Positions 20,013-25,572 of a stretch of DNA of 27,227 nucleotides are shown piece after piece (the stretch's first letter is position 1; each line of letters opens with the position of its first letter). Below the pieces are notes generated by a model. That model worked only from the letters and a program-made list of their open reading frames with translations. It searched no databases and was not told the origin of the DNA. The translations under genes and the position numbers were made by a program. This DNA comes from DALYDP01 sp964541635 (GTDB taxonomy: Bacteria > Patescibacteriota > Gracilibacteria > Peribacterales > Peribacteraceae). Location: positions 1-27,227 of the forward strand of contig CAZIQM010000010.1 of the NCBI GenBank assembly GCA_964541635.1, given 5' to 3'.

Positions 20013-21755
20013 TTATTGGATAACTGACCGCTCCGCATCGAACATGGTCGACCAGGCGTCTTGATCGTATCTACGATCAATTGCTTGGGCATATTTTCGA
20101 ACATCCTTCATGAAACGCTTAAGCGGGAAATGCTCCAAGATTTCATCTCCTCGCCGAAGAATCACGGAATCTTCCTTCGGCATATGCTGTCCTTTCGACC
20201 TCGGGAATCCTCGATTGCGGAAATTTGAAACAAAGATGGCCATGTTCATCTCGGGCAAATCAATAACATCATCGCGCGCCTGTTCTTTGAGCATGCGTTC
20301 CATGCAGCGAAATAGGAAACCGACCGTGCCGCGAACCTCACCATAAATATCCGAAGGAGTCTCAACGACGGCCATATCGGTGATATACAACGGTGAAGAA
20401 GAAGTATCGCTCTTATAAGACGTCTTTTTTACTTTTTTTAGATACGGCGTTTCAAGGAAAGTGTCGCAAAAAATATGGAAAAAAGGATCTAGGCGCGAAG
20501 CATCCGAAGGCGTTTTAGGTCTTTCAATTTTTCCCAATTCGCAAAGGGCGACGGTGATCTCCAGACACATCGATCGGTACTCTTCTTTGAGAACCTGCCC
20601 CACGGCAAATTTTCCCGATTCGGCCATATCAAATTGGCCGTCAGACTGCTCGAAGAAGAGCTTGTCGACTAGAGCTTCCGCCCTGGCACCGAATGTCTTC
20701 ATTTTGTTATTCGCGAGCATGCCGATGTTGTACAAACCCGGGCATAACTGGTTACGGGCTTCATCCAATTCGAGATTGTTCGCACTTACCGTTTTCGGCT
20801 CTTTGATGCCGAGCATGTACATGAGCGGGGAAATCGACGTGACAACTCCGTTTACGAAATCTTTGAGCAGGCTATGCTGCCGCTTCTCCACTTCTCGATC
20901 CAATCCCCGTTCAACCATGACTTCGTTAAAGCGCGTCATTTGATGTGCGAGGATATCTTTGCTGAACCCTTTCTCTCTGCGGGCGAGAAAGTTCGTCATG
21001 ACGACAGCCTTGTCGGCCAAAGGAATACGCTGGCAAATTTCAAAATTCTTTTTTCCCATGAATCCATGGAAATCCAGCGATACGACGTCGAACGGCGCTT
21101 CAGTCGAAAGAATGTCTTCCAGATCACCAACACGGTGATCAATCCCGAGCTTGGGAGCGTTCAATTCGAATTCCGCACGCGCGACTCGATCACCCCCCTC
21201 CACACCGACGATGTTTTTAGGATCGAATCCCAATTGCACATACAACGGAATCTCAAGACAATTTTTGCCCGGTAAGCAAAGCACGCGCATGCGCGCACGA
21301 TTTTTCTTATCCGTATTTTCATCAATGAACTGAGCCCATTCCTTCCTCCATTTCCGCTTCGTCTCATTGTCATAGTCCGCATGCTCCCCGCTCGAACCAG
21401 TCTCTCTCCCATGGTCCGGCATGACACCGTCCGTCATGGCTTCGACCAGAATCCGATCGATACCCCAGTCATTCGCTAAGTTCGTCTGCATTTCACTGCG
21501 CGCAGCCCCACCGATTCCATCGACTCGAGCACGCGCATCATCGATCAATTCCGTCGGAATGTCGGCAAGAAGTTTCTGTGCACGTATCTTTAAATGTGCG
21601 GTAATCGCGGCGATCGTGGGAAGTGACAACTCTAATTTTTCCGAAAGCCACTTCCTACGCTCTTGGATTTGCTCATCTCCAAGTCCTTCCTTCGTACCCT
21701 CCTGAATGAAGGAACAAACGAAATAGTTTTCTTCCGGCGTGATTTTGCGTGCCAT
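20013..21755 (-). CDS. Unclassified methyltransferase-like protein, 580 aa, AT-richer island gene
   Basis: I do not recognise the family. Residues 1-65 are helical and may hold a helix-turn-helix (RRKWLSEKLELSLPTIAAI). Residues 155-235 look like a SAM-binding Rossmann core: MRVLCLPGKNCLEIPLYVQ (motif I-like, but without GxGxG), NIVGVEGGDRVA (strand 2 with an acidic residue), VGDLEDIL, then FDVVSLDFHGFMG where N6 or rRNA methylases have NPPY-type motifs. The remaining 340 residues are mostly helical with no known motif. It could be a DNA or RNA methyltransferase of a mobile element. The gene is AT-richer than both flanks and stands alone, which suggests transfer. No Shine-Dalgarno sequence precedes the ATG; the promoter region holds an inverted repeat. 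Confidence 0.72.
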   Translation of the reverse strand: MARKITPEENYFVCSFIQEGTKEGLGDEQIQERRKWLSEKLELSLPTIAAITAHLKIRAQKLLADIPTELIDDARARVDGIGGAARSEMQTNLANDWGIDRILVEAMTDGVMPDHGRETGSSGEHADYDNETKRKWRKEWAQFIDENTDKKNRARMRVLCLPGKNCLEIPLYVQLGFDPKNIVGVEGGDRVARAEFELNAPKLGIDHRVGDLEDILSTEAPFDVVSLDFHGFMGKKNFEICQRIPLADKAVVMTNFLARREKGFSKDILAHQMTRFNEVMVERGLDREVEKRQHSLLKDFVNGVVTSISPLMYMLGIKEPKTVSANNLELDEARNQLCPGLYNIGMLANNKMKTFGARAEALVDKLFFEQSDGQFDMAESGKFAVGQVLKEEYRSMCLEITVALCELGKIERPKTPSDASRLDPFFHIFCDTFLETPYLKKVKKTSYKSDTSSSPLYITDMAVVETPSDIYGEVRGTVGFLFRCMERMLKEQARDDVIDLPEMNMAIFVSNFRNRGFPRSKGQHMPKEDSVILRRGDEILEHFPLKRFMKDVRKYAQAIDRRYDQDAWSTMFDAERSVIQ

Positions 21756-21758
21756 AAA

Positions 21759-21780
21759 GTAATATATTTTACAATATTAC
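21759..21780. promoter_or_regulatory. Inverted repeat in the promoter of the 580-aa gene
   Basis: GTAATAT and ATATTAC are separated by eight bases, starting four bases before the start codon on the minus strand. Minus-strand TAAAAT and TATATT boxes fall inside the repeat, with TTGCTA further upstream, so a bound regulator would block the promoter. This is consistent with an autoregulated accessory gene. Confidence 0.4.
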
Positions 21781-21808
21781 CTTATATTAGCAATAATAAG
21801 AAAATGGC

Positions 21809-22297
21809 TTACCCCTGCGCATCCTCCACGCAGACCAGCGTGCGGATCGCGGCCTCGACCGCGGCTTCGCCATACGCGAGATTCCGCTTTTTCGCCTGTT
21901 CCAGCGTCGCGCCGGGGCCGATGATCCCGAGCCCGACGGGTTTTCCGTACGTGAGCTGCAATTGGATGATCGAGTCGTAGACGACGTGGCCCATCACCTC
22001 GCCATGAAGCGTTTCCCCCTTTTCGATGTACCCCAGCGCCACCGCGCAATCGACGTCGTCGCGCTGCAGGACCGCGTCGAGCACCAACGGGATCTCGAAC
22101 GAACCGGGAACGGAGATCACGACGTCGACGGAGCAGCCGAGGCGGGTCGCGGTGGCGGTCGCCTTCTCGATCATCGGATGCACGATGGCTTCGTTGAAGT
22201 CCGCGGCGATGATGGCGACGCGCACTTTTCCGGTACCGGAGGAGTTCTTTCCGCCTACGCTCTTCGAGCTTCGGCGGATCTTCGACTTAGCGGCCAT
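21809..22297 (-). CDS. ribH: 6,7-dimethyl-8-ribityllumazine synthase
   Basis: RibH condenses 5-amino-6-ribitylamino-uracil with 3,4-dihydroxy-2-butanone 4-phosphate to make the lumazine that riboflavin synthase uses. The protein is 162 residues with a basic N-terminal extension of about 24 residues (MAAKSKIRRSSKSVGGK). Family features: DFN near residues 33-35 (the aromatic Phe that stacks on the substrate), VPGSFEIP at 63-70, ALGYIEKGETLHGE with the catalytic-type His98, and LGIIGPGATLEQAKKR. The start ATG overlaps the end of ribE by 11 bases, so the two genes are transcribed together and probably coupled in translation. Confidence 0.95.
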   Translation of the reverse strand: MAAKSKIRRSSKSVGGKNSSGTGKVRVAIIAADFNEAIVHPMIEKATATATRLGCSVDVVISVPGSFEIPLVLDAVLQRDDVDCAVALGYIEKGETLHGEVMGHVVYDSIIQLQLTYGKPVGLGIIGPGATLEQAKKRNLAYGEAAVEAAIRTLVCVEDAQG

Positions 22298-22889
22298 GGG
22301 GGTTCTTGAGAAGGTAGTGGGCAAGGATGTCGGTCTCGAGATTGATCTCGTCGCCGGGCTTTCGCAAGCCAAGCGTCGTGATTTCGAGCGTGTGCGGAAT
22401 AAGGGCGATCGTCATCGTTTTCCCGTCCATCCCCGCCACCGTGAGCGACACGCCGTCGAGCGCCACCGATCCCTTCTCGACTATAGAAGGAAGTAGCGCA
22501 TCCGGGACCTCAAGCACCAACTGCTTCCACTCGCCGTCCTGCTTCCATTCTTTCACGGTCGCGACGCCTTCGACGTGCCCCTGCACCACGTGGCCTTCGA
22601 ACCGACCGTCCGCCTTCATCGCGCGCTCGAGGTTCACCGCGTTGCCCACGAGCAACTCGCCCAGGTTCGTCCGCCGCCACGTCTCCCCCACCACGTCGAA
22701 CGCCATTTTTTCTTTATCAATCTCAACAACGGTCAAGCAGACGCCGTTCACTGCGATCGAACTGCCGATCTTCGGAGCCTGTGGTGAGCCTGCCGAACCA
22801 TCATCGAAAGACGCCGGGCGCACGAGCGTCAGCCGCGATTCGGTGCGCTCGATGACCTGGGCCATGGTTTCGACGATTCCGGTGAACAT
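22287..22889 (-). CDS. ribE: Riboflavin synthase alpha chain
   Basis: Riboflavin synthase dismutates two lumazine molecules into riboflavin and the pyrimidine that RibH reuses. The 200-residue protein has the typical two homologous barrels. The first starts MFTGIVE and contains SIAVNGVCLTV (residues 44-54); the second contains HVVQGHVEG and VALDGVSLTV. Between strands of the first barrel, residues 30-38 (DGSAGSPQA) form an extra Gly/Ser/Pro loop encoded by a copy of the short repeat also found before pheS. The ATG has TACAAT nine bases upstream and shares a divergent promoter region with the membrane-protein array. Genes for the earlier pathway steps (ribA, ribB, ribD) are not in the window. 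Confidence 0.95.
   Translation of the reverse strand: MFTGIVETMAQVIERTESRLTLVRPASFDDGSAGSPQAPKIGSSIAVNGVCLTVVEIDKEKMAFDVVGETWRRTNLGELLVGNAVNLERAMKADGRFEGHVVQGHVEGVATVKEWKQDGEWKQLVLEVPDALLPSIVEKGSVALDGVSLTVAGMDGKTMTIALIPHTLEITTLGLRKPGDEINLETDILAHYLLKNPHGR
22777..22801 (-). repeat. Copy of the dispersed repeat inside ribE
   Basis: On the minus strand the segment contains TTCGGCAGGCTCACC, matching 12 of 13 bases of the core TTCGACAGGCTCA of the element at 1649-1667. It lies in frame in ribE and encodes a loop not expected in the family. Confidence 0.5.
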
Positions 22890-22898
22890 GGATGCATT

Positions 22899-22925
22899 AT
22901 TGTAGCGGCAAAAAGTCGCTATGAT
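22899..22925. promoter_or_regulatory. Divergent promoters between ribE and the membrane-protein array
   Basis: On the minus strand TACAAT (22899-22904) precedes the ribE ATG by nine bases. On the plus strand TATGAT (22920-22925) precedes the ATG at 22932 by exactly six. Only 42 bases separate the two start codons, so the two transcripts begin almost at their start codons and their -35 regions overlap. Confidence 0.55.
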
Positions 22926-22931
22926 AGACGC

Positions 22932-23210
22932 ATGAAAGCTGCTTTCGCGGGCATAGGAATCTTCCTTGGGGTTTCCATCGTCGGTTCGATGGCGATCTAC
23001 GGCTCCGCCATGTCGAACGTGCGGAACACCGCGAGCCCGGACAATTGGATCAGCGCAGGCATCATCGCCGGGATGGCGATCGCGCTCACGGCGTTCTTGG
23101 CATTCAAAAAACGGACGATGGAGGAAAATATGTGGGCGTGCCTAATGGCCGGAAGCCTCTTCGCCACGATCATCGTGGTGTTCGAAGCGTTCTGGGTCAT
23201 TACGATGTAA
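22932..23210 (+). CDS. Small membrane protein of a tandem family, copy 1 (92 aa)
   Basis: Three hydrophobic segments (about residues 5-25, 42-60 and 68-90) have a short positively charged loop (FKKRTMEEN) between the last two. It is the first of four tandem genes of similar length and layout that share a C-terminal pattern: G-S-(L/F)-x-(A/G)-T followed by a final hydrophobic helix ending in I-x-M or similar. Here it reads AGSLFATIIVVFEAFW. Function is unknown. A TATGAT box six bases upstream implies a leaderless mRNA. Confidence 0.75.
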   Translation: MKAAFAGIGIFLGVSIVGSMAIYGSAMSNVRNTASPDNWISAGIIAGMAIALTAFLAFKKRTMEENMWACLMAGSLFATIIVVFEAFWVITM

Positions 23211-23290
23211 CCGCCGTTTCGACGATGCAGGTGAAGATGGGAACGCAGAATGCCCGATGTGGAATCACTCGTTTCATGTACAGATTCGGC

Positions 23291-23296
23291 TATCCT
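23291..23296 (+). promoter_or_regulatory. -10 box before membrane-protein copy 2
   Basis: TATCCT lies exactly six bases before the ATG at 23303, consistent with leaderless expression independent of copy 1. Confidence 0.45.
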
Positions 23297-23302
23297 TGAA
23301 AT

Positions 23303-23608
23303 ATGTCGAATAAAACGCTCCCGATAGTCAGCGCCGCACTCATGGGCCTTCTCGTTTTTCTTGTGATGATCATTTTTGGTGGAGGGTTACTCGTCATGAG
23401 CATGCTCGCCCGTATAAGCGATCTTTATAGCAGTCCTCTCCCTACAATCGGACCATGGGTCACAGGGGTCATCTCGATCATCGTGACGGGGGTGTTGTGG
23501 TTTTTCGATACAGTCGAGCGCACGCCCGGTTCCATGGGACGCTTCTTTGGTTCGTTCTATGCAACCCTCATCCTTGTTTTCGGCGCGTCGTGGATCCTCA
23601 TGATGTAA
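23303..23608 (+). CDS. Small membrane protein of the tandem family, copy 2 (101 aa)
   Basis: This protein has the same layout as copy 1: an N-terminal helix (LPIVSAALMGLLVFLVMIIFGGGLLVM), a loop with a Pro pair, a second helix (VTGVISIIVTGVLWFF), a short charged link (DTVERTPGSMGR), then FFGSFYATLILVFGASWILMM. The GSFYAT element aligns with GSLFAT of copy 1, supporting descent by duplication. Codon use is less G/C-biased than in copies 3 and 4. Its own -10 box lies six bases upstream. Function is unknown. Confidence 0.75.
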   Translation: MSNKTLPIVSAALMGLLVFLVMIIFGGGLLVMSMLARISDLYSSPLPTIGPWVTGVISIIVTGVLWFFDTVERTPGSMGRFFGSFYATLILVFGASWILMM

Positions 23609-23629
23609 TCCATTTCCTTCCTTGATCTG

Positions 23630-23941
23630 ATGCAAAAAGACGAACACGCCATGGATCCCATCTACGCCGGCGCGGCGGGCTTCATCGCATTCCTCGGGGT
23701 CGCGGCCCTCGGCTCGCTCGTCGATTTCATGGTGATCCTGGTAGGAACGTCGCCGACGATGGCCGATTTCCCCCTCTCCCCCATCACGATCCTCGCAATC
23801 ATCGTCACCGCGTTCGCCAGCGCCATGTTCTACGGGAGGTGGAAGAATGTCCCGACGGCGACGCGGAAGGGAGCATTCGTCGGCTCGTTGTTCGGCACGG
23901 GCTTCACGGTGTTCCTCGCGCTGTGGATCTCGACGTTCTGA
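23630..23941 (+). CDS. Small membrane protein of the tandem family, copy 3 (103 aa)
   Basis: Helices at about residues 12-38, 52-70 and 82-102 are separated by the basic link YGRWKNVPTATRKG. The final element FVGSLFGTGFTVFLALW aligns with the GSLFAT pattern of the other copies. Start choice is uncertain: ATG 23630 gives seven extra polar residues (MQKDEHA), while ATG 23651 gives MDPIYAGAAG and places the first helix as close to the N-terminus as in the sister copies. No Shine-Dalgarno sequence supports either. Confidence 0.75.
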   Translation: MQKDEHAMDPIYAGAAGFIAFLGVAALGSLVDFMVILVGTSPTMADFPLSPITILAIIVTAFASAMFYGRWKNVPTATRKGAFVGSLFGTGFTVFLALWISTF

Positions 23942-23975
23942 TGCGACCTTCATCTACAATCCCCCCCCTCCTACC

Positions 23976-24266
23976 ATGAAAAACGACAGCGTCGGGCTCG
24001 CGATTGTCTCGGGCATCCTGGCCTTCATCGGCGTCATCGGAGGCCTCATCCTTGTTTCGATCCCCGTGCAACTTCTCCTGCTGGCGCCCGATTCCGCGGG
24101 TTTCGCCGCGCCGATCATGCTACTCATCACGCTCCTCGTGGATTTCATGTTCTACAAAGCGTACGCGAAGCAGAAAACGAGGGCGCGTCTCGCCCGCTTC
24201 ATCGGCTCGCTCGTCGCCACGGCCCCGATCTTCCTCGGAGTCGCGATGCGCATCGTCATGCAATGA
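23976..24266 (+). CDS. Small membrane protein of the tandem family, copy 4 (96 aa)
   Basis: Three hydrophobic segments are present, with a strongly basic link (YKAYAKQKTRARLAR) before the family end FIGSLVATAPIFLGVAMRI. The leader between TACAAT (23955-23960) and the ATG is almost pure C (CCCCCCCCTCCTACC), so no ribosome binding site exists there. Related by layout to copies 1-3, it is the last of the array. Function is unknown; the basic loop suggests that face lies in the cytoplasm. Confidence 0.75.
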   Translation: MKNDSVGLAIVSGILAFIGVIGGLILVSIPVQLLLLAPDSAGFAAPIMLLITLLVDFMFYKAYAKQKTRARLARFIGSLVATAPIFLGVAMRIVMQ

Positions 24267-24278
24267 TTCCCCCCCCCT

Positions 24279-24443
24279 ATGAGAACGAAACTCCCCTCGA
24301 CCGTGACGATCAAAACCGATTGGACTCCGAGCAAGAAGAAAGGCCTCTGGATCCTCCTCATCCCCGCCATCATCTTCTTCGTCGCCATCTTCGCCGCCGC
24401 CCACATCATCGTCGGCTGGTCCGCGCACTTCATCGCGCGCTAA
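24279..24443 (+). CDS. Single-helix membrane protein, 54 aa
   Basis: A short gene begins MRTKLPSTVTIKTDWTPSKKKG, followed by one long hydrophobic helix (LWILLIPAIIFFVAIFAAAHIIVGW) and a short end. The basic stretch before the helix fits a cytoplasmic N-terminus. The codons are strongly C/G-ending. It starts 12 bases after copy 4 of the membrane-protein array, with a C-rich leader (CCCCCCCCCT) like that of copy 4, so it is probably part of the same unit. Function is unknown. Confidence 0.6.
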   Translation: MRTKLPSTVTIKTDWTPSKKKGLWILLIPAIIFFVAIFAAAHIIVGWSAHFIAR

Positions 24444-24475
24444 TCGCCGGCGAGCCCCACGGTAAATTCGGTTAA

Positions 24476-24562
24476 GGGAAGCTCTGCCTAAAGTGCAACG
24501 TGCGGTGGATCAAGCTGCACAAGAAATGCTGCGGGGAGTGTTATGAGAAGTATTACGCGTGA
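24476..24562 (+). pseudogene. Remnant of a zinc-ribbon-like gene
   Basis: The frame encodes KLCLKCNVRWIKLHKKCC followed by GECYEKYYA and a stop: a C-x2-C and a C-C-x2-C pair about 14 residues apart, as in small zinc ribbons. An in-frame TAA lies directly upstream at 24473-24475 and there is no start codon before the first Cys, so it is probably the tail of a broken gene. It lies at the boundary between the GC-rich block and the AT-rich defence-like block. Confidence 0.35.
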
Positions 24563-24564
24563 CG

Positions 24565-25488
24565 TTAGTACATTTTCAAAACCCTCCTCGCCAACGTCAG
24601 CGCGTAGGGGATGTCATCCTGACTATTCAGATCGATGTATGAAATGTACTGATTATAGTATTTCATAGAATTAAGGATGTCCTTCACGCGTTTGTGCGGA
24701 TCAATTTGAGCAAATGCACTGGCCTTATTTCGCGGGAATTGAAAACGCAATTTCGATTGGTATGTATGAAAACTAAGTGCATTTTTAGCGCCAATTTTCA
24801 AGGCTATGTACCCTTTCCTCGGCTCCACCTGTAGGCGCGGATCAATCTTTGTTAGCTCTGCGAGCAACGCATCGTACAACTCACGCGTTTCCTCCCAGCC
24901 CTCTCCAAAATGATCGTCAACCGTGTACGTCTTTACCTCACGAGTGACCTTTCGAACACTTTCGGACATAGGAACGATTTGTGCGAGTTTTACCCCTTTT
25001 TGTTGGCTCTGAAGGCGATCAAGAGAAAGTAGGCTAGCTTCATAAAGCTTAGCCTCCCAAAATTCAAACGGGAGATCCTGAATTCCCAAAGCCTCACGTT
25101 GGTGAGGAGTGAAGGATGCCGCTACAAAGATTACACGCGATGCCTCCCAGTTCACCTCATCACGCTTTAATTTGGGCAACACTTCATGGGCTTTTAGAAT
25201 AAATTCTGCACGGTTATTTATAAGCATTGATAGATACGCGAATCCTTGGTCAATAAGAGGCTCATGAGTCCCTCTTTTATACTCAATAAGAACAAAGCTT
25301 TTTTGTTCAGTATCGAACGCAACTGTATCAATTCGAAGTGTATTGCTTGGCGCAAACTCAGATGCAATAAACAGTAAACCGAAAACTTCTTCCAAATTTT
25401 GCTCAATCATAGATTGTAAATCACGCTCAAGACGAAAAGGTTTTTCTTTAATACGCTTTAGTCTGTTTTGAATAGCAAAAAGAGTCAT
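24565..25488 (-). CDS. PD-(D/E)XK nuclease-like protein (DUF5655-type)
   Basis: This is a 307-residue protein with a nuclease-like core in its N-terminal half: E33/E34 in a helix (NLEEVFG), D54 in LRIDTVAFD, then E69-x-K71 in FVLIEYKRG, followed by a helix with Gln81 (QGFAYLSML). That is the PD-(D/E)XK arrangement. The C-terminal 110 residues (TVDDHF... ELYDALLAELTKIDPRL... YIALKIGAKNALSFHTYQSKLRFQF) look like the DUF5655 module. Such proteins are often found with restriction-modification genes, and here the gene is divergent from one, 84 bases apart. TAATAT lies six bases before the ATG. The gene is AT-rich like its neighbour and unlike the rest of the window. Confidence 0.78.
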   Translation of the reverse strand: MTLFAIQNRLKRIKEKPFRLERDLQSMIEQNLEEVFGLLFIASEFAPSNTLRIDTVAFDTEQKSFVLIEYKRGTHEPLIDQGFAYLSMLINNRAEFILKAHEVLPKLKRDEVNWEASRVIFVAASFTPHQREALGIQDLPFEFWEAKLYEASLLSLDRLQSQQKGVKLAQIVPMSESVRKVTREVKTYTVDDHFGEGWEETRELYDALLAELTKIDPRLQVEPRKGYIALKIGAKNALSFHTYQSKLRFQFPRNKASAFAQIDPHKRVKDILNSMKYYNQYISYIDLNSQDDIPYALTLARRVLKMY

Positions 25489-25494
25489 AGGAAC

Positions 25495-25500
25495 ATATTA
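25495..25500 (-). promoter_or_regulatory. -10 box of the nuclease-like gene
   Basis: On the minus strand TAATAT lies exactly six bases before the ATG at 25488. On the other strand TACTAT lies seven bases before the ATG at 25573 of the methyltransferase gene. Confidence 0.45.
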
Positions 25501-25572
25501 CTCATAAAAGGTATCAAAAAGCATTTGGATCGTGTTCCATTTAATTAGAAATGCATATTTACTATGATGCAT

